DNA of 64,000 nucleotides from Sva-07 sp942492715 (GTDB lineage Bacteria; Actinomycetota; Acidimicrobiia; Acidimicrobiales; Ilumatobacteraceae). A program made the position numbers and the translations under genes. The notes beneath the pieces were generated by a model that saw only the letters and a program-made list of their open reading frames with translations, made no database searches and was not told the origin of the DNA. Shown piece by piece: positions 15,535 through 25,394 of the stretch; within the stretch, counting starts at the first letter, position 1, and each line of letters opens with the position of its first letter. The stretch is taken from assembly GCA_942492715.1 (NCBI GenBank), contig CALOFW010000017.1, positions 542,852 to 606,851 on the forward strand. The letters are read 5' to 3'.

Positions 15535-17051
15535 ATGGATCTCGGGGCGTTGTGCGACACGATCGGGCGGGGCGACCGCACGGTCGACGACGTCGCCGAC
15601 GAGTTGATCGACGCCACCGACGCCGAGCTCGACGAACGGGTTCGCGCACTGGAGTTGCTGCGCCGACGGGTCGACGCCGAGACGGCGATGACACTGGCGA
15701 CGGTCGACCAGCGACGCCTGTACCTGGCCGACGGGCACCGCTCGATGAAGGGCTACCTGCGTGCCACGTGCAACTCGTCGAACCCCGACATCGCCGCCGG
15801 GCGTCGCCTCGCGAAGGCCGTCGACTGGGTTCCCGGCCTGGCCGACGCGCTCCAGAGCGGACGCATCGGGACGCCCAGGCAGCAGCGATGGCCCGCGTGC
15901 ACCGCAACCCGCGGGTGCGTGACCGTCTCGTCGACTTCGCAGCGATGCTGCTCGAGCTCGCCGAGCGGTACTGCTACGACGACTTCGTCATCGCCCTGGC
16001 CCGCTTCGAGATGCTCGCCGACACCGACGGCGCCCACCGCGACCGCGACGAACAGATCGACGGCCGCAACGTGCACGTCACCACCGTCGGCGGCCAACTC
16101 CACCTCGACGCGAACGGTGGCGACCCGCTCGTCAACGACGAACTCGAAGCGATCTTCCGCCGGTTCTGCGAGAACGAGTTCCGCACCGACGCCGCCGCCC
16201 GCCGCGCCGAACACGGCGACGACGCGTCCGGCAAACCGCTCGCCCGCACCCACGCCCAACGCAGCTACGACGCCTTCGTCGACATCATGCGCCGAGCCAA
16301 CGCCCACCTCGACACCGACGCCAACGCACCGGCAGCGCCGAACTCGCTCGTCAACCTCCTGTGCGACCAGCGCACCTGGGCGCTCGTGCTCGCCGACGCC
16401 GGTCTGGCACCCACCACCACGCTGTCCGGCGACCCGATCGATCCGTTCACCGGACTCGCCGCCCACACCACCGGCGACCTCCTCGCCGACCTCGTCGCCG
16501 ACCCCGACGCCTTCGCCCGCATGCACTGCGAGACCGCCAACGGCACACCACTGCACCCGCACGACGTGCTGCGCGCTGCGCTCGCCGGCCACATCCGCCG
16601 CGTCGTCGTCGACGCACAGGGCGTCGTGATCGACATGGGCCGCAAGGCGCGGCTCTTCACCGGCCCGGCCCGTGAGGCCGCCAAGCTGCTCGTGCGACGC
16701 TGCGACCACGCCGGGTGCGACCTGCCAGAGGACTTCTGCGAGGTCGACCACGTCACCGAATGGGTCGACCTCGGCACCACCGACCAGATCAACGCCGGCG
16801 TCGACTGCGGCCACCACAACCGCGAGAAACACCGCAAGAAGCTCACCAGACGACGCTGCGTCCACGGCCAGAGCTACACGATCCGGCCCGACGGCAGCAT
16901 CATCCTGCCCGTCGGCGCCCGACCGCCCACCTTCCCCGACGACAGCGACGACGACGCAGCTGACGACGACGCCCACGACGACCCGATCGAGACCGCCCAC
17001 CGGACCCGACGCGCCCGAGCACGCCTCCGTGCGCTGCGCCGGGCCGCCTGA
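15535..17051 (+). pseudogene. DUF222 / HNH endonuclease (13E12 family), one frameshift
   Basis: If repaired, about 505 aa. The DUF222 part starts MDLGALCDTIGRGDRTVDDV and includes DGHRSMKGYLRATCN. The frame breaks near 15880, where one base seems missing (GTPQAAAMARVHRNPRVRDR on repair; the sister gene reads IGTPQA there). The C-terminus has the HNH nuclease: CDHAGCDLPEDFCEVDHVTEW, then NAGVDCGHHNREKH. It is a paralogue of 30767-32401. Such genes are multicopy in actinobacteria; in M. tuberculosis related REP13E12 elements serve as phage integration sites. The function is unproven. Confidence 0.8.
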
Positions 17052-17125
17052 GCACCGGCAGCTCGCCGGCAACGCCGGCAACGTCGTCGATCACTCGTGG
17101 AGGCGGGAAGCCGGCTCGCGCAGCG

Positions 17126-18024
17126 TCAGTCCGGGCCCTCGACGATCATCCCGTTGCGCTTCGACCGCTTCGTGTCCATGGCAATCAGCGCCCGACGCCC
17201 GTCGAGCGCAACCAGGCCCTCCGGCTTGTCGACACCCTTGGGCAGCCGCCAGACCTCCTCGAACGTTCGCACCGGGCCGGCGCCCGGCACCAGCGACGGC
17301 ACCAGCGGCAACCGGGCAACCGACGCCGACTGATCGCTCAGCAACCAGAGCGACCCATCGTCCCCGGCCGCCAGGTCGCTGACATCGCGCATCGCCTTCC
17401 GGGCCGCCCCCTTCAGCGGCCAACAGGCGCTGTGTACTCGACTGCGCCACTCGGCGCCGACCACCGTTCGCCGTCGCCGAGGAAGCCGCCCGGCGAGAGA
17501 CCCTGCGCGTCGACACCGGGCGGGCAGAACTCGATCAGCGCCGCCGGCCGCTTCTCCTTGGCCACGAGCAGGCGGCCGTCGGAGAGCAAGATGCAGCCCT
17601 CACCGCGCGACGACGGATCATCCCACCCGTCGAGTCCGAGGTCGTCGGGCACCACCAGCGTGATCTCGGCCACGACACGACGCTGGTCGACGTCGATCAC
17701 GACCACGACCGGCGGGTCCTCGCGCAGCAGCGCGACGGAACTGCCACCACCGACGGCGATCGCCTCCAGCTGGCTCCCATCGAGGGCTTCGGTCCAACCG
17801 TCGACATCGGTCAGGTCGACGGTCCGCCACGGCGAGACACCGTCCTCGGCCGAGTAGGTGGCGAGGCCGAGGTCCGCGTTGCGGTCGCCGATCACCGCCA
17901 GGTGTACGACTCCGTCGACCAGCTTCGACGAGAGCCCGGACGCTTCCCGCATGGGCAGGTCGATCACGTCGACTTCGCGCAACCGCGGCGGCTTCCCCAC
18001 GCCAGCAACGTTAGGTGTCGGCAC
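17126..18024 (-). pseudogene. SdiA-regulated-like beta-propeller protein, one frameshift
   Basis: The first frame from a GTG at 18024 has MREASGLSSKLVDGVVHLAV, LEAIAVGGGSSVALL, GEGCILLSDGRLLVAKEKRP. After a break near 17440 the second frame continues DVSDLAAGDDGSLWLLSDQS, KGVDKPEGLVALDGRRALIA to stop at 17126. The order of short repeats E-A-S-G-L, L-E-A-I, V-S-D-L and P-E-G-L fits the SdiA-regulated/phytase-like propeller fold, often extracytoplasmic. No clear signal peptide is visible from this start. The function is unknown. Confidence 0.55.
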
Positions 18025-18074
18025 GCCGTCCGGACCGAGCTGTGCGCCACGCCCGCCGGCTCGGCGCCCGTGAC

Positions 18075-18693
18075 TCAGGCCGGTGACGGATCGGCGGCGC
18101 CGGCAACCCGCATCACGCCGTGCACCGCCGTGCCGCGCAACGCGTGCGCATCGGGTGGGAGATCGACCCGCACCGACGCCAGGCCCGGCTCACCGGCCAA
18201 CACCCTGGCACCGACCGCCCGCAGCCCGTCGAGCAGATCGTGGTTCTCCCAGAGCACGTCGGCGGTGAACGTCTCGATGCCGTTGTCCATCGCCGCCGCC
18301 ACCAGCGACATCAGCAGCAGTGTGCCGATCCCCCGCTCCTGGAACCCGTCCATCACCGTCACCGCGGCGTCGGCCGCAGCGGTGTCGGCGCTGCTTCGGA
18401 GGTAGCGGGCGATCCCGACGCTCGGCGCCCCCGGCTCGTCGACCATCGTCGCCACCAACGCCACACGATCGACGCCGTCGACGTCGAGGAGATGGTCGAG
18501 CAACTTGTCCGACAGGTGCGCCGGCGCCGACACGAACCGCAACCGGCGCGACTGCGACGACAGCTCGCCGTACCGAGCGGCGAGCTGGGCGATCGTCCGG
18601 CACCAGCTGGCGCACCAGCACCCGCGCACCGTCGTCCAACGTGTGGACGTGCGGCGGCGGACCGGTCGCAGGGGCGTCGGCGTCGTTCGACAC
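18075..18693 (-). pseudogene. GNAT-family N-acetyltransferase, one frameshift
   Basis: A GTG at 18693, one base after the CoA-ligase stop, opens MSNDADAPATGPPPHVHTLD, then GARVLVRQLVPDDR. The frame breaks near 18605 and continues QLAARYGELSSQSRRLRFVS, then VALVATMVDEPGAPSVGIARYL, and the acetyl-CoA loop DGFQERGIGTLLLMSLVAAA. About 205 aa when joined, normal for GNAT. It is cotranscribed behind the acyl-CoA ligase, so it may acetylate that enzyme (as Pat-type GNATs do to CoA ligases); this is inference. Confidence 0.75.
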
Positions 18694-18694
18694 G

Positions 18695-20560
18695 TCAGCG
18701 GGTGTAGATCGCCTCGATGACGTCGGCGCGCGACTTCTCGACGATCGTCCGTCGCACCTTCAGCGTCGGCGTCAACTCGTCGGAATCGATCGTGAAGTCC
18801 GACGCGAGGACCACGAACTCGCGGATCGACTCGGCGCGCGACACCGACGCGTTCGCCGTGTCGACCACCTGGGCGATCTCCGCCCGGAGCTCCTCGTCGT
18901 CGATCAACTCCTCGATCGGGGTACCGGCCCGGTCGCGCTGAGCGCACCAGCGATCGACCGCCTCCTCGTCGAGGGTCACCAACGCCGACACGAACGGCCG
19001 GCCCTCGCCGATCACGAGCGCCTGGCTGACCAGCGCGCTGGCCCGCAACCGGTCCTCGAGCGGCGCCGGCGCCACGTTCTTGCCCGCCGCCGTGACGATC
19101 AGCTCCTTCTTGCGGCCGGTGATGCGCAGGTACCCCTCGGCGTCGAGCTCGCCGACGTCGCCCGTGCGGAACCAGCCGTCGTCGAACACCTCGGCGGTCG
19201 CAGCGTCGTTCTGCCAGTAGCCGGTGAACACCTGCGGACCCTTCGCGAGGATCTCGCCGTCGTCGGCGATCCGGATCGACGTACCGGCCACCGGGCGACC
19301 CACCGAGCCGGGCATCCACGCGTCCGGCGAGTTGATCGTCAGCGTCGGGCTCGTCTCGGTGAGCCCGTAGCCCTCGTAGATGTCGAGACCGATCCCGGCG
19401 AAGAAGTGCGTCAGCCGCTCACCGAGCGGGCCGCCACCACTGAACGCGAATCGCAGCTCGCCACCGAACGCGGCCCGGATCTTGCCGTACACGAGCTTGT
19501 CGAACAGCCAGTGTTGGGCGCCGACGAGCGGCGACACCTTGCCAGCGGTGTGCTGCTTCGACCACGTGATCGCCACGTCGGCAGCCCGGTCGAAGATCTT
19601 GCCCTTGCCGTCGGCGATCGCCGACTGCCGTGCAGCCTCGTACACCTTCTCGAAGATGCGCGGCACCGCGGCGATCACGGTGGGTCGCGCCAGCGGGAAC
19701 TCCTCGGAGAGCTTGCTGACGTCGGTGCCGAACGCACACCGAATCCGACGCTCCAGCGCGAACAGGGCATACCCCTTCGTCAGCACGTGCGCCAACGGCA
19801 GGAACAACATGCCCGACTCCTCGGGCCGCAACGCCGGCCCGAGCGCCAGGCCCGACTGCGCGACGTTCTGGCGGAGGTTGCGGTGGCTCAACACGCACCC
19901 CTTCGGCCGGCCGGTCGTGCCAGAGGTGTAGATCACCGTCGCCAGGTCGTCGGCGCTCAAGCCGGCGACGATCGCGTCGATCGCGTCGTCGGCGACGCCG
20001 GCGCCCCGCCGCTCGAGCTCACCGACGGCGTCGTCGTCGATCACCAGCACCTCACGGCACCCCGGCATGCCGTCGCGGGCCGACTCGGCAGCCGCCTGCA
20101 TCGCAGCGTTCTCGACGACGAGCAGCACAGCGCCGCTGTCGCTGACGATCCACTGGACCTGCTCGGCCGACGACGTGTCGTAGATCGGCACGGTCACCCC
20201 GCCGGCGGCGAGGATCGCGAAGTCGAACAGCATCCACTCGAGCCGGGTACGAGCCATCAACGCGACCCGGTCGCCCGGTTCGACACCGGCGGCGACGAAG
20301 CCGGCGGCGACGCGCCGGACCTGCCCGGCGAACTCCGCCGAGGAGACGTCGCGGAAACCGGCGCCGTCGCGGACGGCGAACGCCGGACGATCGGGTTCCT
20401 CGGCGGCGAACGCCAGCAGCGGGGCGAGCAGGTGCTCGTCGGCGCTCAGCGTCGCCAGCGCCGGGCCGACGGCAACCGAGCCGTTCGCGGAGGTCGTCGA
20501 CGAGTCGGAGGTGGTCGAGGTGTCAGAACTGGTCTCGGACATGTGTTGATCGTGCGTCAT
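18695..20560 (-). CDS. Long-chain fatty acid-CoA ligase (FadD15-like)
   Basis: A 621-aa AMP-forming acyl-CoA synthetase. The P-loop motif is YTSGTTGRPKGCVLSH near 213-228. FAFSGGGPLGERL follows, then YEGYGLTETSPT near 392-403, DGWFRTGDVGELD near 458-470, RITGRKKELIV near 475-485, and the C-terminal lysine region LTPTLKVRR. The first 30 residues are Ser/Thr-rich and may not be translated; the second ATG (M7) is an alternative. It activates long-chain fatty acids for degradation or lipid synthesis. A GNAT gene follows one base later. Confidence 0.92.
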   Translation of the reverse strand: MTHDQHMSETSSDTSTTSDSSTTSANGSVAVGPALATLSADEHLLAPLLAFAAEEPDRPAFAVRDGAGFRDVSSAEFAGQVRRVAAGFVAAGVEPGDRVALMARTRLEWMLFDFAILAAGGVTVPIYDTSSAEQVQWIVSDSGAVLLVVENAAMQAAAESARDGMPGCREVLVIDDDAVGELERRGAGVADDAIDAIVAGLSADDLATVIYTSGTTGRPKGCVLSHRNLRQNVAQSGLALGPALRPEESGMLFLPLAHVLTKGYALFALERRIRCAFGTDVSKLSEEFPLARPTVIAAVPRIFEKVYEAARQSAIADGKGKIFDRAADVAITWSKQHTAGKVSPLVGAQHWLFDKLVYGKIRAAFGGELRFAFSGGGPLGERLTHFFAGIGLDIYEGYGLTETSPTLTINSPDAWMPGSVGRPVAGTSIRIADDGEILAKGPQVFTGYWQNDAATAEVFDDGWFRTGDVGELDAEGYLRITGRKKELIVTAAGKNVAPAPLEDRLRASALVSQALVIGEGRPFVSALVTLDEEAVDRWCAQRDRAGTPIEELIDDEELRAEIAQVVDTANASVSRAESIREFVVLASDFTIDSDELTPTLKVRRTIVEKSRADVIEAIYTR

Positions 20561-20658
20561 GGCGAGCCGCGAATCAAGCTGAATCGGTCGACGGCCCGAG
20601 CAGGCGACGGATCGTTCCGTCGATCAGGCGGTCGGCAGGGTGTGAGCAGCGCCCGCGA

Positions 20659-21534
20659 TCAGCTGTCGGTCGTCATCGGCAGCGACGGGTCGGCGGCCCA
20701 CTCCTGCAGGCTGCCGTCGTACACACGCACCGATGGATGACCTACCCGCTTGAGGTTGAAGGCGACGACCGTCGCCGAGATGGCACCACCTCAATACAGC
20801 ACGACGCGCTCGCGGTCGAGCACGCCGGCACGATCGAAGATCTCCTTGGCCTCCTCGACCGCAACGAACGCGGCGGTCGACTCGGTGATGAAGCGACCGA
20901 ACGGCACGTTCTGCGCACCGGTGATGTGGCCGGGACGCGCGTAGTTGACGCTCTCACCGGTGAACGACGCCTTGGGAAGCGCGTCGATCAGACAGCTCCC
21001 TCCGTCCTGCAACACCGCCTCGACGTCGTGACGGTCGGCGATCGCGTCGACGCGACGGTCGTCGCCGCGAAACGTCGACGGCACCGCCGACACGGGCCCC
21101 GACTCGGTCGGACGGCCTTCGGAGCGCCAACGCTCGAGGCCGCCTTCGAGAATCGCGCACTTGACGCCGCTGTGATGCAGCGTCCACCAGGCGCGAGTGC
21201 ACCACATCGTGCCGAGCCCGAGCGGACGATCGAAAGTCTGCGCAACCAGCACCACGGTGGTGCCGTCGTCGACACCGACGCGGCCCATCGCTGACTCGAT
21301 CTGCTCCAGTGGCGGCCACGTCCACGACAACGCCGAGTTCGGGTCGCTCAGCTCACCGTCGGCCGAGGCGACATCGAACCAGACCGCGCCGGGAAGGTGC
21401 TCAGCGAGGTAGTCGTCGTGAGCCCGGTTGGCTCGGTCCGCGTCGAGGAAGCCCGACACGTCGAGCACGCGCACGTCGCCATCGTCCAGGTGTTCGGCCA
21501 ACCACTGTGTCGATACGAGAAACTGATCGCCCAT
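20659..21534 (-). CDS. Two-domain rhodanese sulfurtransferase with UGA (possible selenocysteine) at the active site
   Basis: A tandem rhodanese protein, 291 codons from ATG 21534. Domain 1 holds STQWLAEHLDDGDVRVLDVS, HLPGAVWFD, GTMWCTRAWWTLHHSG and AILEGGLERW. Domain 2 holds SCLIDALPKASFTGE, GHITGAQNVPF and DRERVVLY. The next codon, 248, is TGA (20793-20791), where relatives have the catalytic Cys of C-G-G-G-I-S-A. Reading on gives GGAISATVVAFNLKRVGHPS, then VRVYDGSLQEWAADP to a TGA at 20659, a normal rhodanese ending. A hairpin with a GGTC loop follows the TGA. If translation stops at the TGA the enzyme has no active site. Alternatives: selenocysteine, a point mutation or a sequence error. 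Confidence 0.8.
20761..20793 (-). promoter_or_regulatory. SECIS-like hairpin behind the in-frame UGA
   Basis: On the mRNA strand GGCGAC and GTCGCC form a perfect 6-bp stem closing a GGTC loop (20776-20761). The loop begins 20 nt after the UGA (20793-20791). The E. coli fdhF SECIS has a GGUC-containing loop about 18 nt after its UGA, so geometry and loop agree. I see no bulged U in the stem. In GC-rich DNA a 6-bp stem can arise by chance. Confidence 0.5.
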
Positions 21535-21589
21535 CGATCGATCTTGCCAGTGCGACCTCGAATTGTCGAGCGAACCTGCCGCGGCCTTC

Positions 21590-21830
21590 ATCGACGCGTT
21601 GATCGAACCGGTCGGTGTCGTCCTCGACGCGGGACGTCGTGTCCGGCGAACGGCTCCCATCTGATGCGCTCACCGACGGCTGCGCGGAACGGGGTGGTGT
21701 CGAGGAACACATCGACCGGCGTGTTCGCCCACCAGAAACGGGTCCTGACCATCCGTCTGAAGCTGCTCGACCGCTTCGTCGGTTGCCACGACGTCGGCGG
21801 GGAGCGCAACGAGCCATCCGAATGAATACC
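21590..21830 (-). pseudogene. Remnant of an AbiEii-like nucleotidyltransferase
   Basis: On this strand one frame reads TRFWWANTPVDVFLDTTPFR, then IRWEPFAGHDV, almost the same as residues 85-120 of the gene at 1359-1901. About 40 bases of further similarity lie upstream in other frames. Neither the N-terminal active site nor the C-terminal third is present, so this is a fragment. It sits between the sulfurtransferase and the DUF2505 gene. Confidence 0.7.
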
Positions 21831-21904
21831 GACATCAGGAGTCGCGGTGGTCGATCGGTTCGCTGCGTCGACCATCATTGGCTGACAGCACACGAGGAGG
21901 CCCC

Positions 21905-22406
21905 ATGCAGTTCGACGCAATCCACGACTATCAGCACCCTGCCGACGAGGTGTTCGCCGCGCTGATCGACGTCGAGGCGGTCACGGCAAAGTACGAAGCG
22001 ATCGGTCAGAACGATGTGCAGCTCGTTCGGCGTGACGAAGCCGACGATGGCGCCATCACGATGGTGACCACCCGCGTCGTTCCGCTCGAACTGCCGGGGT
22101 TCGGCGAAGAAGGTGCTGTCGCCCAAGCAGCACGTCACCCAAACCGATGTCTGGTCCGGCGCCGACAGCAAAGGCCGGCGCAGCGGGACGTTCACCGTGG
22201 AAGCCAAGGGCGCCCCGGTCCAGGTGCACGGCACCCTCGAGTTAGTCCGTCGCGGGGCGAAGGCGAGCACCAACACCACCGAGGTCACCGTCGAGTGCAA
22301 GGTGCCCCTGATCGGCGGCAAGATCGCCGACTTGGTGGCCAACGACACCCGTCGGGCACTCGACCACGAGCACACCTGGATGACGGAGCACCTCGAATCC
22401 TCGTGA
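21905..22406 (+). pseudogene. DUF2505 protein (START/SRPBCC-like), one frameshift
   Basis: ATG 21905 sits behind an ideal GAGGAGG site. The first frame reads MQFDAIHDYQHPADEVFAAL, then VRRDEADDGAITMVTTRVVP. The second, after a break near 22103, reads KKVLSPKQHVTQTDVWSG, then VECKVPLIGGKIADLVANDT. Deleting one G in TTCGGCGAAG restores GFAKKVLSPKQ. The joined 166-aa protein matches DUF2505, an actinobacterial ligand-binding fold of unknown function. Confidence 0.75.
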
Positions 22407-22442
22407 TGTGATCTCCGCAAGCAACCGAATCGAGCCCACCCG

Positions 22443-23001
22443 ATGACCGCCAACCCACCAACCGCCAACCCAGCACTGTCACTCGATGACCTCGTCGACG
22501 AACTCGACCTCGCGCGGCGATACACCGCCGAACTCGTCGACGGGCTCACACCCGAGCAGATCGTCTGGCGACCACACGACAACAGCAGCGCCATCGGCTG
22601 GCATCTCGGCCACCAGGCCGCCGTCTGCCACTACATGGTCCGCAATCTCACCGCAGCCGAACCCCCGATCGATCGACACTTCGATGTACTGTTCGATTCG
22701 GCCACCCCCGAACCCGTCCGCAGCCCGCTGCCACCGGTGTCGGCGATCGTCGAGTACCGAGACGCTGTGGCGGCGAGCGCCAGCGCAACGCTCGCACGAA
22801 TCACACAGCGACGTGTCGGTGCCCCCCGACCAACTCACCGTGGTGGCCATCGGCCTCGTGTGCTCGTTGATCAACCACGAGTACCAACACAGCGCCTGGA
22901 TCGGCGAGGTCCGCGACACGATGATCGACACGCCACGGCCGGCACCGGCATCGAGCCGCCTCACGTCGACCGACGGGTACTGGATGATCCAGCCGGGCTG
23001 A
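22443..23001 (+). pseudogene. DinB-like four-helix protein, one frameshift
   Basis: The first frame has LVDELDLARRYTAELVDGLT, then IVWRPHDNSSAIGWHLGHQA with the H-x-x-H metal-binding pattern. After a break near 22805 the second frame has VPPDQLTVVAIGLVCSLINH, then EYQHSAWIGEVRDTM with the final histidine. All three metal-binding histidines of DinB/YfiT-type proteins are present. These are thiol-dependent or stress-linked enzymes; the substrate is unknown. Joined length is about 185 aa. Confidence 0.7.
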
Positions 23002-23050
23002 AACCGACGAGGTTCGAACGGAACCTCGACGACTCGGCCTGCCGCCGGCA

Positions 23051-23080
23051 CAACCCGGTGACACCGGTGCGCGCATCCTC
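23051..23080 (+). repeat. Divergent copy of the HNH upstream motif
   Basis: CAACCCGGTGACACCGGTGC then GCGCATCCTC. It aligns over 30 bases with the copy at 15262-15291 (shared GTGCGCGCAT-type core) and is also followed by the 20-base repeat. No HNH gene is nearby. Confidence 0.4.
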
Positions 23081-23086
23081 ACGGCA

Positions 23087-23106
23087 CACCGACTCCCTCC
23101 TCCGTC
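23087..23106 (+). repeat. 20-base direct repeat (copy 2)
   Basis: Identical over 20 bases to 15296-15315, about 7.8 kb away. Confidence 0.5.
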
Positions 23107-23159
23107 GACAGCGATCTGCTGGACGCGCGCTCGGCGGGCCCGTTCTCGCTAGCAACGAT

Positions 23160-23317
23160 GCGGGCTCATCGACGAGGCGCTGGCGGCGCTGCTGCTCGCC
23201 CGCGACCGGGCAGCGGAGATCGACGCGGCATACGCCACCGCCTACGTCGACCATCCACTCGACGAGCCGGACGAGTGGGGCGACCTGGCGTCGTTCCGTC
23301 GGGCCGCCGGTCGATGA
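23160..23317 (+). pseudogene. MazE-like antitoxin, C-terminal fragment
   Basis: In the frame ending at 23317 the sequence reads GLIDEALAALLLARDRAAEI, then DEWGDLASFRRAAGR, the C-terminal half of a MazE/RHH antitoxin. No start or N-terminal DNA-binding region precedes it; there is a stop 15 bases upstream. The stop overlaps the ATG of a mazF-like frame (ATGA). Confidence 0.55.
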
Positions 23318-23610
23318 CCGATCTGCCACGTCGCGGCGAACTCTGGTGGTGCGAGCCACCTGAGATCGGTCGTCGACCAGGTCGTCGTGCCGACTTTAGG
23401 CGTGACGCCGCCATCCCGAGGCTGCGTCGCACCCTCGTCGCACCGTGCACCACGACCATTGACTTGGCGAGCGAGATGGTACTCGAACCCGACGACGACC
23501 CGGTGCCGCTGCGCTGCGCCGTCAACCTCGACTCGGTCGAGTCGGTCTCGGTCGGTATGCTCGTCGAGCGCCTCGGTCGACTCAGCGACCACGGCGCGAG
23601 ATCGCGCTGA
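23314..23610 (+). pseudogene. MazF-like toxin, frameshifted
   Basis: It starts MTDLPRRGELWWCEPPEIG and ends as a MazF: VPLRCAVNLDSVESVSVGML, then VERLGRLSD. Between 23375 and 23410 the expected R-P-V-V-V-L-S-R-D is split over frames (GTCGTCGTG is out of frame), needing two indels that cancel. The core reading TLVAPCTTT is intact. As read, the beta-strand next to the active site is scrambled and the toxin is probably inactive. Confidence 0.6.
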
Positions 23611-23730
23611 TCGAGGTCGCCATCGACTCCCGGTGACCCCTGGCGGATCGGGAGCGATGTCGGGGCCACCCGGGGAACGCCAGACGCCAGCGACGGCATC
23701 CTCGCCACCCAGACAGTGCAGACTGTCGTC

Positions 23731-24934
23731 ATGCCTGATGTCGTCGTGATCGGTGCGGGAATGGCGGGGGCCGCCACGACGTGGGCACTGGCTCGCAGAG
23801 GCAGGTCGGTGTTGCTCGTCGACCGCTTCGCTCGGGGTCACGATCGCGGCTCGTCGCACGGGACCGAACGCATCTTCCGATTCTGGTACACCGACCCGGC
23901 CTACGTGACCCTCGCACAGGACTCCCTGGCCGGGTGGCACCTGCTGCAGGCGGGTGCCGGGCAACCCCTGCTCGACGCGAACGGGGTCGTCGATCACGGC
24001 GACGACGCCGAACTCGCTGCGGTGGAATCAGCGTGTGCTGCGGAAGGAGTGCGTACCGAGATGATGACGCCTCAGGAAGCAGCGGCGCGATGGCCAGGGT
24101 TGCGATTCGACGGGCCCGTGCTCCACCAGCCCGACGGCGGCCGGGTGCGCTCAGATCTCACACTCGAGGCCTGCTGGGACCAAGCGGTCGATGCCGGCGC
24201 GGAGATTCGCTTCGAAGCACCGGTGAGCGCGGTCCGGCGGACGGGCTCCGGCGTGGCGGTGACCGTCGGCGACGACGTCGTGACGGCCCGCGTCGCCGTG
24301 GTCGCCGCCGCAGGCTGGTCGAGCGAGCTGCTGGAACCGGGCGTCGCTGCCAAGTTGGTGCCGCCCATCACGGTGACCGCGGAGACGGTGGCGTTCTTCC
24401 AACCGACTCGCGGACCGTGGCCGAGCTTCATCCAGCGCGGTGACACGTTGGCATATGGGCTCGGCACTCCGGATGGGCTCGTCAAGGCCGGCCTGCACGG
24501 CGTCGGGCCGGTGATCGATCCGGACGATCGCCCGTCGCAGGTTCCAGGCGCCGTCGAGGCGCTCGAGGAGTACGCCCGGGACCGTGGCTGCCCGGCGTCG
24601 AACCCACGACGTGGTGCGAAGCACCGTGTGCCTGTATGCGTCGAGCGCCACCGACGACTTCGTGCTCGATCGCGACGGCCCCATCGTGGTCGGCGCCGGT
24701 TTCGGTGGTCACGGCTTCAAGTTCACCCCAGCGATCGGTGAACGTCTCGCCGATCTCGCGGACGAAGCGCTCGGCCTGCGCCCGGCCGGCCCGGTCTCTT
24801 CACTGCCGCCCGCGCCGCTGGGACCACCGGACAGCCACACTCCTGGCGGTGACCTCGGGCCGACCACGAGCGTGCTCGCCGGTGTCGTTCCCGTCGCAGT
24901 GCTCGGGCCCAGTCCGGGCCGTCGTCACGCGTGA
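23731..24934 (+). pseudogene. FAD-dependent oxidoreductase (sarcosine oxidase/DAO family), two frameshifts
   Basis: The N-terminal FAD motif VVVIGAGMAGAATTWALARR near 4-23 and the early HGTERIFRFWY segment match monomeric sarcosine oxidase-like enzymes, which oxidise secondary amines or amino acids. The frame holds to about 24590. A short stretch in another frame gives WLPGVEPTTWCEAPC, and a third frame gives LYASSATDDFVLDRDG, then VGAGFGGHGFKFTP, the conserved C-terminal FAD-binding end. Two single-base indels between 24590 and 24645 explain this. The extreme C-terminus (after about 24780) is proline-rich and may be read-on. Confidence 0.78.
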
Positions 24935-25206
24935 CCGAGGCGGTCGCGCGCCTCGAGGAGCGACGCGATCGCTGCGTCGATCGCCTCCCCCGTCGACGAC
25001 GGCGTCGACAGGCCGTCGAGCAACATCCGGCGCGCCGTCTGCGACACGGTCTCGTCGCGGGTCGCGGCGACGACCTCGAGTCGACGGAACAGCTCCTCGG
25101 GTACCCGAATCGACACGTGACGCGACTTCGGCGCAGGGGCCGCCGGACGCTCGAGCTGCTCGCCGGTTTCGTTCTCCAGCCACTCGATCAGTTGCGGTCT
25201 GCTCAT
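24925..25206 (-). CDS. Ribbon-helix-helix protein, likely antitoxin/regulator
   Basis: 93 aa: MSRPQLIEWLENETGEQLER, then HVSIRVPEELFRRLEVVAAT, RDETVSQTARRMLLDGL. The middle is a CopG/Arc-type ribbon-helix-helix. Its ATG overlaps the stop of the small upstream gene by four bases, so the two form a pair. No toxin fold is evident in the partner. It could be a TA regulator or a plasmid-type partition-like repressor. Confidence 0.65.
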   Translation of the reverse strand: MSRPQLIEWLENETGEQLERPAAPAPKSRHVSIRVPEELFRRLEVVAATRDETVSQTARRMLLDGLSTPSSTGEAIDAAIASLLEARDRLGHA

Positions 25207-25394
25207 CCTGTACCTCCGGTTCGCTCGATGGCGTCGGCGACGACGTACGCAATCGTGACGGCGTGGGCCCGGTTCGGCTCGTCGGGTTCGGACCCGTCGA
25301 TCAGGGCCCGCAGCGCAACGACGACGCGTGCGAGCTCGTCTCGATCGAGGTGAACGCCCTCCGGCGGAAGCCAGCCGAGATCCTCGGCCGTCAT
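25203..25394 (-). CDS. Small protein paired with RHH regulator
   Basis: 63 aa: MTAEDLGWLPPEGVHLDRDE, then LARVVVALRALIDGSEPDEP, then AHAVTIAYVVADAIERT. I do not recognise the family. A short helical, acidic protein whose stop overlaps the RHH gene. The ATG at 25394 lies 9 bases after a TACGAT -10-like hexamer, suggesting a nearly leaderless start; an ATG at 25415 would overlap that hexamer. Confidence 0.5.
   Translation of the reverse strand: MTAEDLGWLPPEGVHLDRDELARVVVALRALIDGSEPDEPNRAHAVTIAYVVADAIERTGGTG

Noticed and set aside
15535..17051. DUF222-HNH genes as homing endonucleases in introns or inteins
   Set aside because: They are free-standing genes with no split host gene, intein borders or intron structure around them.
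18320..20740. 806-codon open frame on the plus strand
   Set aside because: It is antisense to the CoA ligase and GNAT gene; arginine/valine-rich composition and no motifs. High-GC shadow frame.
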